DNA of 64,000 nucleotides, from positions 1 through 64,000 of the forward strand of contig JBAXTE010000008.1 in the NCBI GenBank assembly GCA_037130365.1. The letters are read 5' to 3'. The translations under genes and the position numbers were made by a program. This DNA is from JBAXTE01 sp037130365. Its GTDB lineage: Bacteria; Bacteroidota; Bacteroidia; Bacteroidales; WCHB1-69. The notes beneath the pieces were generated by a model. It did no database searches, was not told where the DNA came from, and saw only the letters and a program-made list of their open reading frames with translations. Below are positions 52,531 to 62,481 of this stretch, piece by piece. Each line of letters begins with the position of its first letter. Within the stretch, counting starts at the first letter, position 1.

Positions 52531-53454
52531 ATGAATATTCTAATATCTGGAGGATCTGGTTTTGTTGGAAAGAAATTACGAAATAACGCCATCCGCAAAG
52601 GGCATACAATTCGATTAATAGCTAGAGAAGACTATTCAAATAAAGAAAGCCTAAACGAAAAAATTCAATGGTCAACAGTTATTATTAATTTGGCCGGTGC
52701 ATCCATTTCAAAAAGATGGAGTAAATCAAACAAGACAGAAATTTATAAGAGTCGAATAAATACAACCAAAGCAATTGTTGAAGGAATTCAAGCTGCTCAA
52801 CGCAAACCAAAACTGCTAATTTCTGTATCTGCAATTGGGATATATTCGAACTCAAAAATTCAAACCGAAGACGACAATCTCGAGGCGGATGATTTCTTGG
52901 CGCAAGTATGTAAAGATTGGGAAATTGTAGCTCAACGCGCCTCAAACGATACTCGAGTAGTGATTTTTAGAATGGGGATAATTCTTGGTCGAAACGGAGG
53001 CATTGTTAAACAGCTGTCAACTCTTTTTAAATTAGGACTTGGAGCGAGACTTGGTTCAGGAGAACAAATCATGTCGTGGGTGCATATTGATGATGTGGTA
53101 AATGCGTTTCTTTATGCGTTAAAAAACAAACAAATGGCAGGCATTTATAATTTAACAGCTCCAACACCTGTTTCAAATAAAGAATTCACTAAAGCATTTG
53201 CTAAAGCAATGCATCGAAAAGCTTGGCTTGCAATTCCAGCATTTGTCCTTAGAATAATATATGGCGAGCAAGCAAATATGTTTCTAGATGAAAAGTATGC
53301 ATTGCCCAAACGACTACTTGAAGCCGATTTTAACTTTAGAAACGACACCATACAGGCTGCTTTTAAACAAATTTTCCGAAAAAAAGCACCAATTAAAAAC
53401 CCAGAAAATCAGCAGGTTGAACCGATAGAAACATTAGAAAATCAACCTACTTGA
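52531..53454 (+). CDS. TIGR01777-family NAD(P)-dependent epimerase (YfcH-like)
   Basis: 307-residue extended short-chain dehydrogenase. N-terminal Rossmann motif GGSGFVGKKL (7-16), then INLAGASISKRWSKSNKTEIYKSR, SVSAIGIYSN (with YfcH-type SAxGxYG variant), FRMGIILGRNGG, MSWVHIDDVVNAFLYAL and the DUF1731 C-terminus (AIPAFVLRIIYGEQANMFLD). The last ~25 residues (PENQQVEPIETLENQPT) are an extra hydrophilic tail. Reaction unknown. Confidence 0.9.
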   Translation: MNILISGGSGFVGKKLRNNAIRKGHTIRLIAREDYSNKESLNEKIQWSTVIINLAGASISKRWSKSNKTEIYKSRINTTKAIVEGIQAAQRKPKLLISVSAIGIYSNSKIQTEDDNLEADDFLAQVCKDWEIVAQRASNDTRVVIFRMGIILGRNGGIVKQLSTLFKLGLGARLGSGEQIMSWVHIDDVVNAFLYALKNKQMAGIYNLTAPTPVSNKEFTKAFAKAMHRKAWLAIPAFVLRIIYGEQANMFLDEKYALPKRLLEADFNFRNDTIQAAFKQIFRKKAPIKNPENQQVEPIETLENQPT

Positions 53455-53674
53455 TTTCTAAATACTCAATAGATTGCATTTTTCTAAGAGTTACACGAAT
53501 TATTTTTAGGTGATTTTAATAGAAAAATGCAACCAATATCCCAACTGATTCTCGTTGTATTAAGTGCAATAATTATCCTTTTGCTCAAAATCATTTATTA
53601 TCTTTGCTTCATCTTTGGCAATATAAACTGTTTATAAGGTTTTATTGGTCAAAAATAAACAAACAAACTGGTTA

Positions 53675-55510
53675 ATGAAACAATTTTTCAGACTGATATT
53701 CTATGCAAAGCCTTACTGGATTTATGTGGTTTTGAATTTAATTTCAAACATATTATTTTCCATTTTTTCATTGGTTTCATTATCCATGATTACCCCATTT
53801 TTGTTTGTCCTTTTCGAAAAAGTTACCATTGTTTCTACAAAACCCGAGTTTGGATGGAGTGGCGAAGCGATAAAAAATTATTTTTCGTTTCAAATGAGCA
53901 ATGTAATTACTACTCAAGGGAAATTTCAGGCATTGCTTATAGTTGCAATTATTTTTATTGTTTTTTCATTTGCTTCTAATTTTTTCCGCTATTTGGGTAT
54001 GTATTTTATGTCTCCGCTACGCAATGGAGTTGTTAGAGATATTAGAAAAGAGGTTTATGATAAATTGCTCATTCTTCCTCTCTCTTTTTATTCTAGAGTT
54101 AAAACCGGAGATATTATGTCGAGGGTTTCTTCCGACGTTCACGAAGTGGAGTGGTCTATCATGAGCACAATGCAATTGCTTCTTCGAGAGCCACTTATGA
54201 TTCTTTTATTTGTAATAAGTCTGGTTGTTATTAGTGCAAAGCTTACTCTTTTTGCATTAATTCTACTTCCAGTGAGTGGGCTTTTAATTGCTTTTATAGG
54301 AAAAAAGATTAAAAAACGCTCAGCTGGTGGTCAACAAGCACTTGGGAGTATCTCTGCAACATTTGAAGAAACTATTTCTGGGCTTCGAATAATTAAAGGG
54401 TTTAATGTGATAAATATTGCTTCGGATAAATTTCACGATCAAAACAGAGGATACACAAAAATTATGAATATTGTGTTTCGGAATACCGAGTTAGCTGGAC
54501 CTTTGACCGAAACACTTGGAATAATAACGCTGTTAATAATTGTTTGGTTTGGAGGCAACGTCGTATTAAGTAATCCAGAAGAACTTTCTGCCGATGTTTT
54601 GATTTTATTTGTGTTACTTTTTGCTCGAATAATTTCTCCTGTTCAGTCGTTTATTTCTGCCACATATAGCATTCAAAAAGGAATTGCTGCGGGAGCAAGA
54701 ATTTTCGAAATATTAGATTCTGAAGAAGTCGTGGTGGAACAAAAAGAGCCAAGAACAATTCAGCGAATTCAAGATAAAATAGAGTTTATAAATGTGTGTT
54801 TTAATTACGATTCTGAACCAATTCTTCAGGATATTAATTTGACGGTTTTAAAAGGTGATACGATTGCAATTGTTGGTCCTTCCGGAGCCGGAAAATCAAC
54901 AATGATGGATTTGCTTCCACGATTTTATGATACAACTTCGGGAAACCTACTTGTTGACGGTATTAATGTGAAGGAATACAAAATATCGGATATTCGTGGG
55001 TTAATGGGTATTGTTAATCAAGATGTTACGTTGTTTAATGATACTATTTTTAATAACATTGCTTTTGGAATGCCTAATATTTCGCATCAGGATGTTGAAA
55101 AAGCTGCTAAAAATGCAAATGCTTACGAATTTATTGTTGATATGCCCGATGGCTTCGAAACTATGATTGGAGATCGTGGCGCTCGCCTTTCTGGTGGACA
55201 ACGTCAACGAATTAGTATTGCTCGTGCTTTGCTAAAAAATCCATCAATACTTATTTTCGATGAGGCCACCTCTGCTCTTGACTCAGAATCTGAACTTGTG
55301 GTTCAAGAAGCAATTGATAATATGATGAAAGAACGCACAACGTTTATTATAGCCCATCGGTTATCTACCATTCGTAAAGCAGATAAAATAATTGTCCTTG
55401 ATGCTGGAAAAATCATCGAAATCGGTTCTCATGATGATTTAATGATTCAAAATGGAAAATATAAAGAAATGGTTGACAAACAAAATTTTTTAGGACATGG
55501 AGCATTTTAA
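53675..55510 (+). CDS. MsbA-like ABC transporter (fused permease-ATPase)
   Basis: 611-residue half-transporter from the ATG at 53675 (MKQFFRLIFYAKPYW); a TTG at 53645 is less likely. Six TM helices (residues ~10-320), then an ATPase with Walker A GPSGAGKST (~401-409), signature LSGGQRQR (~505), Walker B ILIFDEATSALD and H-loop AHRLST. Closest by architecture to lipid A / lipid flippases of the MsbA family; the substrate is inferred only. Overlaps the amidohydrolase start by 14 nt. Confidence 0.92.
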   Translation: MKQFFRLIFYAKPYWIYVVLNLISNILFSIFSLVSLSMITPFLFVLFEKVTIVSTKPEFGWSGEAIKNYFSFQMSNVITTQGKFQALLIVAIIFIVFSFASNFFRYLGMYFMSPLRNGVVRDIRKEVYDKLLILPLSFYSRVKTGDIMSRVSSDVHEVEWSIMSTMQLLLREPLMILLFVISLVVISAKLTLFALILLPVSGLLIAFIGKKIKKRSAGGQQALGSISATFEETISGLRIIKGFNVINIASDKFHDQNRGYTKIMNIVFRNTELAGPLTETLGIITLLIIVWFGGNVVLSNPEELSADVLILFVLLFARIISPVQSFISATYSIQKGIAAGARIFEILDSEEVVVEQKEPRTIQRIQDKIEFINVCFNYDSEPILQDINLTVLKGDTIAIVGPSGAGKSTMMDLLPRFYDTTSGNLLVDGINVKEYKISDIRGLMGIVNQDVTLFNDTIFNNIAFGMPNISHQDVEKAAKNANAYEFIVDMPDGFETMIGDRGARLSGGQRQRISIARALLKNPSILIFDEATSALDSESELVVQEAIDNMMKERTTFIIAHRLSTIRKADKIIVLDAGKIIEIGSHDDLMIQNGKYKEMVDKQNFLGHGAF

Positions 55511-56690
55511 ATCACGGATTAAAGAGCTGTCAAAAAGCTATCTAAGTGAAGCGATTAGTATTCGCCGACACTTTCATCAACATCCTGAATTATCGACTGA
55601 AGAGTTTAAAACTGCTGAATTTATTAGCAAAAAGCTCACAGAATGGGGAATAGAGCACCAAACAGGAATTGCGAAAACAGGAATTGTCGGCGTAATTAAA
55701 GGAAATAATCCCGATTCGTTTGTAGTAGGTTTACGAGCAGATATGGACGCATTACCTATTGAAGAGCAAACAGATGTTGATTATAAATCGCAGAACACCG
55801 GTGTGATGCACGCTTGTGGACATGATGCTCACATGGCTTCATTACTCTTTACTGTAAAGATTTTGCACGAATTACGCCATGAGCTTAACGGTAGTGTAAA
55901 ATTCATTTTTCAGCCATCCGAAGAAAAATATCCTGGTGGTGCCATAACGATGATAAATGAAGGTGTGCTCGAAAATCCGAGTCCACAAATAATGCTTGGA
56001 ATGCACGTGATGCCAGGACTTTCAGCAGGAGTCGTTGGTTTTAAGTCGGGAAAATATATGGCTTCAACAGATGAAATTTACATCACGATCAAAGGAAAAG
56101 GGGGCCATGCAGCTACACCAAATCTCAATATTGACCCAATAACGACTGCTGCTCAGACCATTATTGCGCTTCAACAAGTGGTAAGTAGATTTGCTCCTCC
56201 CATGATGCCAACAGTTCTCTCGTTTGGCAGAATTGAGGGTTTAGGCAGAACAAATATAATTCCCGACGAAGTAACCATTCAAGGCACAATCAGAACTTTC
56301 GACGAAATATGGAGAAAAAAAGCACATCAGCTAATCATAGATATTTGCGAAAATACATGTAAATCTTTTGGTGCTCAAGCAGAAGTATTTATAGACAAAG
56401 GATATCCTTATTTGGTTAACGACGAGGAGGTTACATCTACATCAACTCAATGGGCAAAAGATTTTGTTGGTGAAGCCAATGTAGAAGCCCTCGATTTGCG
56501 AATGACCGCAGAAGATTTTGCATACTTTTCACATCAAATTCCTTCATGTTTTTATCGCCTTGGCATTGATATTCCTAATACTAATACTCTTTTAAATCTT
56601 CATTCAAACACGTTTAATTTGCACGAAAATGCTCTTGAAAATAGCATTGGACTTATGTCGTGGCTAACTATTAATTGGTTGAAGCATTAA
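55497..56690 (+). CDS. M20-family amidohydrolase/metallopeptidase
   Basis: 397-residue dinuclear metal enzyme of the N-acyl-amino-acid amidohydrolase (IAA-amino-acid hydrolase-like) group. Motifs are RRHFHQHPELSTEEF (24-37), GLRADMDALPIEE (79-91), MHACGHDAHMA (104-114, Cys107 and His109 as metal ligands), QPSEEKYPGGA (139-149), LGMHVMPGL and the dimerisation domain GKGGHAATPNLNIDPI. Cytoplasmic by lack of signal peptide. Coupled to the ABC transporter upstream. Confidence 0.92.
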   Translation: MEHFKSRIKELSKSYLSEAISIRRHFHQHPELSTEEFKTAEFISKKLTEWGIEHQTGIAKTGIVGVIKGNNPDSFVVGLRADMDALPIEEQTDVDYKSQNTGVMHACGHDAHMASLLFTVKILHELRHELNGSVKFIFQPSEEKYPGGAITMINEGVLENPSPQIMLGMHVMPGLSAGVVGFKSGKYMASTDEIYITIKGKGGHAATPNLNIDPITTAAQTIIALQQVVSRFAPPMMPTVLSFGRIEGLGRTNIIPDEVTIQGTIRTFDEIWRKKAHQLIIDICENTCKSFGAQAEVFIDKGYPYLVNDEEVTSTSTQWAKDFVGEANVEALDLRMTAEDFAYFSHQIPSCFYRLGIDIPNTNTLLNLHSNTFNLHENALENSIGLMSWLTINWLKH

Positions 56691-56752
56691 GAAAATCTAC
56701 AATTATATTATTAATTTTCATAATTTTACACCCTTATCTATTCGGTCTGAAA

Positions 56753-57355
56753 ATGAAAAAAACATTTCATATTATTTCAATCATTACCCTTCTCGCCATC
56801 TCAAGTTCTTTTTTTATACCCAATGATGCATCAGCACAGATTAACAAAAACAAAAAAAAGAGTTCTTTTTCGTCTGCTGGGAATAAATGGAGTAGATTTA
56901 GGTATGGAGTAATTGGACAAGTTGGATCTGATGTTGTGAGTCCTGTTTTTTTGGGCTTAGGTTTTGGCTCAAGTCAATATTATGGAGTTGGGAACTTATA
57001 TTTTCAGCAATCGGTTGCATATCAAATTTCTTTTGGAACAACAATACGCCATAGTTTTGAAGTCTCAATTCATAATAATTTCTTTGGAGGATTAGATTTT
57101 TCTCCGTTTGTTTGGGGCGCAAATGCAATGTTTGTAAAAGATGAAAATATCGGTCAACTTTTTATCAGACCAGATATTGGTATTGCATACCCATTTAAAT
57201 ATCGTGACAAGGCAAGTGAAAATACACAAATTTCCGTATTGTTGCTTTATGGATACAATATTAAACTCTTTGAAAATCAGGATGATATTGGGGTCGGCTC
57301 AAGTTTTATTACATTAAAAGTGCTTTTTTCACTTTTTTCAAATCACGAACTATAA
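56753..57355 (+). CDS. Outer-membrane protein, predicted beta-barrel
   Basis: 200 residues from the ATG at 56753 (MKKTFHIISIITLLAISSSFFIPNDASAQ, signal peptide); an ATG at 56675 overlaps the amidohydrolase gene. After a Lys/Ser-rich start (INKNKKKSSFSSAGNKW) come barrel strands (FRYGVIGQVGSDVVSPVFLGLGFG, AYQISFGTTIRHSFEVSIHNNF, LFIRPDIGIAYPF, LLLYGYNIKLF). The C-terminus is FITLKVLFSLFSNHEL. Function unknown. Confidence 0.7.
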   Translation: MKKTFHIISIITLLAISSSFFIPNDASAQINKNKKKSSFSSAGNKWSRFRYGVIGQVGSDVVSPVFLGLGFGSSQYYGVGNLYFQQSVAYQISFGTTIRHSFEVSIHNNFFGGLDFSPFVWGANAMFVKDENIGQLFIRPDIGIAYPFKYRDKASENTQISVLLLYGYNIKLFENQDDIGVGSSFITLKVLFSLFSNHEL

Positions 57356-57423
57356 TTTTAAACAAAATAGTTGATTCTTGAATTCTGTCAATATCCAGCT
57401 ATATTAAGATTTGATGATTTTCT

Positions 57424-57454
57424 TTTGTCTACAACCTGAATTTTCGTATCTTTG
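57424..57454 (+). promoter_or_regulatory. Complete Bacteroidota promoter of tRNA-Arg(CCG)
   Basis: -33 TTTG (57424-57427), exactly 19 bp, then -7 TATCTTTG (57447-57454), the canonical TTTG-N19-TAnnTTTG arrangement, ending 9 bp before the tRNA. Confidence 0.8.
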
Positions 57455-57463
57455 CGCCTCAAA

Positions 57464-57537
57464 GGCTCCGTAGTTCAGTTGAATAGAACGTCAGATTCCG
57501 GTTCTGAAGGTCGTGGGTTTGAGTCCCTCCGGGGTCA
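57464..57537 (+). tRNA. tRNA-Arg (anticodon CCG) with A19/U56
   Basis: 74-nt cloverleaf: acceptor GGCTCCG/CGGGGTC, D-stem GTTC/GAAC, anticodon stem TCAGA/TCTGA with loop TTCCGGT (anticodon CCG, reads CGG), variable AGGTC, T-arm GTGGG-TTTGAGT-CCCTC (T-T mismatch at 50-64), discriminator A, no encoded CCA. The D-loop is AGTTGAATA (A at position 19) and the T-loop has T at 56, so the usual G19-C56 pair is A19-U56. Confidence 0.92.
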
Positions 57538-57552
57538 CTTTAAAAAAAAATC

Positions 57553-57588
57553 AAAAAGCATCCATAATTACTTGTGGATGCTTTTTTT
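57553..57588. terminator. Terminator after tRNA-Arg(CCG)
   Basis: AAAAAGCATCCA (57553-57564) pairs with TGGATGCTTTTT (from 57575), T-run to 57588. A/T tracts on both sides may also let it end the flippase transcript. Confidence 0.88.
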
Positions 57589-57648
57589 ATCACCGTGTTT
57601 TCTTTTCCTTTTACTGAAAGACTTCTCTTCATTCAGTAAAAAAACGGT

Positions 57649-59169
57649 TTATCCATTCATTATTTTTGCAATATTTTTCCGCTCAACCAGGTATTCAACC
57701 CCAATAAATACAAACAACAAGAGTGTGTTAAATGCAAATTTGAAGCTGGTTGTGGTAAATGGATTATAGATACTTATAACGTATAAACCTATAGCTAGTG
57801 CTAATATTCCAAATATTTTCCCCACTTCGTAATCTACATGGTAATGTTTTTGACCAATGATAAATGAAATAATCATCATCACAGCATAACAAATAAACGT
57901 TGCCCAAGCCGAGCCCATATAACCCATAATCGGAATTAGAGTATAATTAAGAGCAATGGTAATTATAGCGCCAATTATTGAAATATATGCTCCAAACCGA
58001 GTTTGTCCAGTGAGTTTATACCAAATTGAAAGATTGTAAAAGACGCCTAAAAACAGATTCGCCATCAACAAAATGGGGACAATAGTAATTCCAACTCTAT
58101 ATTCTTTACCCACAAAATATTGCACCACATCAATATACAGCATAATTCCCAAGAAGATTAACGAGCATGCCAAAACAAAATATGTCATCACTTTAGAATA
58201 GGTATGTCGAGCATCACTATCCTTGGATTTAGCAAAAAAGAAGGGTTCGGCAGCATATTTAAACGCCTGAATAAAAATGGTCATCATAATGGAAATCTTG
58301 TAGCAAGCACTATAAATACCCACCTGACCTTGAGCAATATCTGCAGGCGAAAGTGCTTTCAGAAATAGCCGATCCATGGTTTCGTTTACAATTCCTGCCA
58401 AACCAAAAATAAGCAAAGGAAATGCATAATAAAACATCTGTTTCCAAATCTTCCAATCAAAAGAAAGTCGTGGAATTCGAATTTCAGAAAAAAGCAGGAG
58501 CAAGGTTATTCCACTAGCAGCCAAATTTGCTATAAAAATATAGCCAATACCAATATCCTTAGAGTAAATTGCATTTATTACATCGGGCAAAATATTGTGG
58601 TTGAGCAACCAAGGACAAATAATCAAAAAGAAGAGCGTCAATACAATATTTATAAAGATGTTGGATAGTTTTACGAAAGCAAATTTTCGAGGGCGATTTT
58701 GTGCTCTTAAACGGGCAAAAGGTAGCGTACTGATGGCGTCGAATGCAATTACGAGTACAAACCACGAAATGTATTCAGGATGCGAGCTATAATTCATTGT
58801 ATCAGCAACATTCTGACGGAAAACAAGCATTCCAACAATAAATAGAATGGAGGTTACCAATAATGAGATGAGCGAAGTGCCATAAATTTTATTTTTTTCA
58901 TCATCGGGGGCTTGAGCGTTGAACCTAAAAAATGCGGTTTCCATACCGTAAGTAAGCAACACAATAAGTAATCCAACCCAAGCATACATTTCTCCAACCA
59001 CGCCATAGTCGTTCGGATTTGGAAAAACATACGTGTGAATTGGAACCAACAAGTAGTTTAACAAACGCCCAATAATGCTTGTGCCTCCGTAAATAACAGT
59101 CTGTCCCGCTAATTTTTTTATTGAACTCAATGAATTTTTTTTTTTACACAACAAAAGTAACGAATTCAT
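57649..59169 (-). CDS. Wzx/MATE-type polysaccharide flippase
   Basis: Inner-membrane oligosaccharide-lipid flippase of 506 residues (493 if it starts at TTG 59130, SSIKKLAGQTVIYGG, where the family begins). The ATG at 59169 adds MNSLLLLCKKKNS encoded across a run of eleven A (59135-59145), unusual for the family. Twelve to fourteen TM helices (SSIIGRLLNYLLVPIHTYVF, LVLACSLIFLGIMLYIDVV, ISIIGAIITIALNYTLIPIMGYMGSAWATFI). Expected to translocate O-antigen/exopolysaccharide units. Isolated from other polysaccharide genes. Confidence 0.88.
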   Translation of the reverse strand: MNSLLLLCKKKNSLSSIKKLAGQTVIYGGTSIIGRLLNYLLVPIHTYVFPNPNDYGVVGEMYAWVGLLIVLLTYGMETAFFRFNAQAPDDEKNKIYGTSLISLLVTSILFIVGMLVFRQNVADTMNYSSHPEYISWFVLVIAFDAISTLPFARLRAQNRPRKFAFVKLSNIFINIVLTLFFLIICPWLLNHNILPDVINAIYSKDIGIGYIFIANLAASGITLLLLFSEIRIPRLSFDWKIWKQMFYYAFPLLIFGLAGIVNETMDRLFLKALSPADIAQGQVGIYSACYKISIMMTIFIQAFKYAAEPFFFAKSKDSDARHTYSKVMTYFVLACSLIFLGIMLYIDVVQYFVGKEYRVGITIVPILLMANLFLGVFYNLSIWYKLTGQTRFGAYISIIGAIITIALNYTLIPIMGYMGSAWATFICYAVMMIISFIIGQKHYHVDYEVGKIFGILALAIGLYVISIYNPFTTTSFKFAFNTLLLFVFIGVEYLVERKNIAKIMNG

Positions 59170-59370
59170 TGCTGTATTTGTTGTTTAAAAGAATTTTTGA
59201 AAATAAAAAGAACATATTGATTAGAATTTAATCTTTTAACCAATTTGATTATTCAAATATAATGAGATGAAATACAGGCAACTATAAAATATTTGAAAAT
59301 GAATTTTATAGAACACAATTCAAATTTTATCAATAAAAATTCAAAATTCGTCCCTTCCAATTATATTTCA

Positions 59371-59378
59371 TATTTTTG
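59371..59378 (+). promoter_or_regulatory. -7 box of mutS
   Basis: TATTTTTG (TAnnTTTG) 41 bp before the mutS ATG. Confidence 0.5.
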
Positions 59379-59419
59379 TAGTTCGACGAGTATGTCGGGT
59401 TGACCATAAAAAAATTCGG

Positions 59420-62071
59420 ATGAGCAAATCAGAAAAAGCAAATAAGGGAGAAGAAACAGATGTAAAAAGGCATGTTGAAACTCCTTTAATGAAACAATAC
59501 TATTCCTTTAAATCTAAGTATCCAGATGCTATATTGCTGTTTCGGGTAGGTGATTTTTACGAAACATTTGGCGAGGATGCCATCAAGGCTTCTTCCATTT
59601 TAGGAATTACGCTCACTCGTCGGGCAAATGGTTCTGCGCAATACATTGAGTTGGCTGGATTTCCACACCATTCGATAGACACCTATTTGCCAAAACTCGT
59701 AAAAGCAGGTTTTCGCGTGGCTATTTGCGATCAATTAGAGGATCCAAAATTAACCAAAACTATTGTAAAACGTGGAGTTACAGAACTTGTTACACCAGGA
59801 GTCTCTTACAACGACAAAATTTTGGAATCAAACGAGAACAATTTTCTGGCAGCAATTCATCTCAACGATAAATACTCTGGAATTGCACTTTTAGATATTT
59901 CAACGGGAGAATTATATGTAGCACAAGGAAATCTGGAATATATTGACAAACTGATTCAGGGCTTTCGACCAAGTGAAATAATCATTCAAAAGAACAAAAA
60001 ATCACATTTCGTTGAGGTTTTTGGAGATAAACATTTTACTACAACTTTTGAAGATTGGGTTTTTACCTACGATTTTACCTACGATTTGTTAGTTAAACAC
60101 TTTGGTACAAACTCGCTGAAAGGCTTTGGTATAGAAAATATGCCCGAGGGAATTATTGCCGCAGGCGCTGCTTTTCATTATTTAGCAGAAACCCAACATG
60201 ATAAAACCAAACACATTACCAAAATAAGTCGCATAGAGGAAGATCATTATATTTGGCTCGATCGGTTTACCATTCGTAATTTAGAACTAATTCATTCTCC
60301 GAACGAAAACGGAGCTACCTTGTTGTCAATTATCGACAAAACTCATTCTCCTATGGGTTCACGAATGTTGCGCAAGTGGATTGTGTTACCGCTAAAAGAT
60401 AAAGTCACCATTGAGGAACGCCATCAAATTGTCTCCTTTTTTAAGGAAAAACAAGAAATTTCCGAAACTATCACCAATCAAATTAAGCAATGTGGCGATA
60501 TGGAGCGTTTAATTTCTAAAGTGGCGGTGGGAAGAGTAAATCCGAGGGAATTAGTGCAATTACAGCGTTCGCTTGTGGCTGTAAGCGAGATTAAATCTCT
60601 TTGCGAAAAATCTAAACAACCCTCATTGGCGAAAATTGCAGAGCAACTAAATCCCTGCAACACCATTCAAACCCGAATTTCGCGTGAAATTAATGAAGAA
60701 CCGCCTGTTCAAATTGTAAAAGGAAGCGTTATAGCCGAAGGGGTAAATGCAGAATTAGATGAACTTCGAAATTTGGCATTTTCTGGCAAGGATTATTTGA
60801 TTCAAATTCAGCAACGTGAAAGTGAAATTTCAGGCATTACGTCCCTTAAAATCGGGTTTAACAATGTCTTCGGATATTATTTGGAAGTAACGAATACACA
60901 TAAGGATAAAGTCCCAGCAGAGTGGATTCGCAAACAGACGTTGGTAAATGCGGAGCGATACATTACTCCTGAATTAAAGGAATATGAGGAGAAAATTTTA
61001 GGTGCCGAAGAGAAAATTCTTGCACTCGAAACGATGCTTTATAACGATTTATTAATCAGTCTTCTAGATTATATTCAGCCTATTCAACTTAATGCAAGTC
61101 TTTTGGCGCGCATAGATGTGCTTTTATCATTTGCCCAAGTGGCTCTCGAAAATCATTATGTTCGTCCTATAATAAACGAATCATTTGATATCAACATAAA
61201 AAACGGAAGGCACCCAGTAATAGAAAAGCAATTGCCACCTACCGAAAAATATATTGCCAACGACCTTAGTCTGGATCCAGATAAGCAACAAATCATTATG
61301 ATTACTGGGCCGAATATGTCTGGAAAATCGGCGCTTTTGCGCCAAACTGCGTTGATTGTGTTAATGGCTCAAATTGGAAGTTTTGTGCCAGCCGATGCTG
61401 CTGATATAGGCATTGTAGATAAAATTTTCACTCGTGTTGGAGCTTCGGACAATATTAGTTCTGGCGAATCTACTTTTATGGTGGAGATGAACGAAACGGC
61501 TAGTATTTTAAATAATATTTCGGCTCGTAGTCTTATTCTTTTAGATGAAATTGGCCGTGGAACCAGCACCTACGATGGAATTTCCATAGCATGGGCCATT
61601 GCCGAATATTTACATCAACACAAAATTTATCGTCCAAAAGTGTTGTTTGCCACTCATTACCATGAATTGAACGAAATGGCATCCATTTTTAAACGAATTC
61701 GGAATTACCATGTTACAGTGAAAGAGTTGGCAAACAAAGTCATTTTCTTGAGAAAACTTGCCACAGGTGGGAGCGAACATAGTTTTGGAATTCATGTAGC
61801 TCGTATGGCGGGAATGCCAAGAGAATTGCTCGAAAGATCCGAAAAAATGCTTGCCCAATTAGAAGCATCACACAGCAAGGAGAACTTGGTTAGCAACATT
61901 AAAACAGCTCAAAAAGATCAAGGATATCAACTGAGTTTTATTCAACTCGACGATCCGCTTCTTCAACAAATAAAGGAAGATATATTAAACACGAATATTG
62001 ACCAATTAACCCCAGTAGAAGCATTGATGAAATTGAATGAAATAAAGTCGCTGCTTAAAGGGAAGAAATAA
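59420..62071 (+). CDS. mutS: DNA mismatch repair protein MutS
   Basis: 883 residues, full length. The N-terminal mismatch-recognition domain has LLFRVGDFYETFGEDA (~39-54, the GxFYE Phe-Glu motif that contacts the mismatch). Then come the connector, core/lever and clamp, and the ATPase: Walker A GPNMSGKSALLRQ (630-642), DNISSGESTFMVEMNE, Walker B LILLDEIGRGTSTYDG and FATHYHELNEM. The C-terminal HTH dimerisation part ends INQLTPVEALMKLNEIKSLLKG. Recognises mismatches with MutL (not in the window). Confidence 0.97.
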   Translation: MSKSEKANKGEETDVKRHVETPLMKQYYSFKSKYPDAILLFRVGDFYETFGEDAIKASSILGITLTRRANGSAQYIELAGFPHHSIDTYLPKLVKAGFRVAICDQLEDPKLTKTIVKRGVTELVTPGVSYNDKILESNENNFLAAIHLNDKYSGIALLDISTGELYVAQGNLEYIDKLIQGFRPSEIIIQKNKKSHFVEVFGDKHFTTTFEDWVFTYDFTYDLLVKHFGTNSLKGFGIENMPEGIIAAGAAFHYLAETQHDKTKHITKISRIEEDHYIWLDRFTIRNLELIHSPNENGATLLSIIDKTHSPMGSRMLRKWIVLPLKDKVTIEERHQIVSFFKEKQEISETITNQIKQCGDMERLISKVAVGRVNPRELVQLQRSLVAVSEIKSLCEKSKQPSLAKIAEQLNPCNTIQTRISREINEEPPVQIVKGSVIAEGVNAELDELRNLAFSGKDYLIQIQQRESEISGITSLKIGFNNVFGYYLEVTNTHKDKVPAEWIRKQTLVNAERYITPELKEYEEKILGAEEKILALETMLYNDLLISLLDYIQPIQLNASLLARIDVLLSFAQVALENHYVRPIINESFDINIKNGRHPVIEKQLPPTEKYIANDLSLDPDKQQIIMITGPNMSGKSALLRQTALIVLMAQIGSFVPADAADIGIVDKIFTRVGASDNISSGESTFMVEMNETASILNNISARSLILLDEIGRGTSTYDGISIAWAIAEYLHQHKIYRPKVLFATHYHELNEMASIFKRIRNYHVTVKELANKVIFLRKLATGGSEHSFGIHVARMAGMPRELLERSEKMLAQLEASHSKENLVSNIKTAQKDQGYQLSFIQLDDPLLQQIKEDILNTNIDQLTPVEALMKLNEIKSLLKGKK

Positions 62072-62481
62072 AAGCATAGAATAATTGTACGATTTCGATC
62101 ATAAGAATATGTGATATTTATTTCATAAAAAACACAAACGGATTATGATAAAATCAGAAAGTAAGGATTATTCTTAAGAAATAGGTGTGTTCTCAAACCT
62201 TGGGAATCTATCCACCAGATAAACAATATTTTTGGTTTTCTAGCAGATTCTCGATGAGTCTATTAAAGCAATTAAATTGAAGTATTTCAAAAATGACACA
62301 ATTAAATGCAAAATCTTTTGCGTTTTGAATATTTTTGAATAATTTATTATGCTTGAATATCAGTACAATACAGGAATATTAAAAAATATTTTCAAAAAAA
62401 TATAACAAATCAAAAGATTATATACTATATTTGCAATATAATAGAAACTAATATATACATAAACATAAAACAATATTTAAA
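62072..62481. other. Intergenic region upstream of the PadR gene
   Basis: 410 bp, AT-rich, no gene seen. TATATTTG (62426-62433) is a -7 box 48 bp before the padR-like ATG. Confidence 0.45.
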
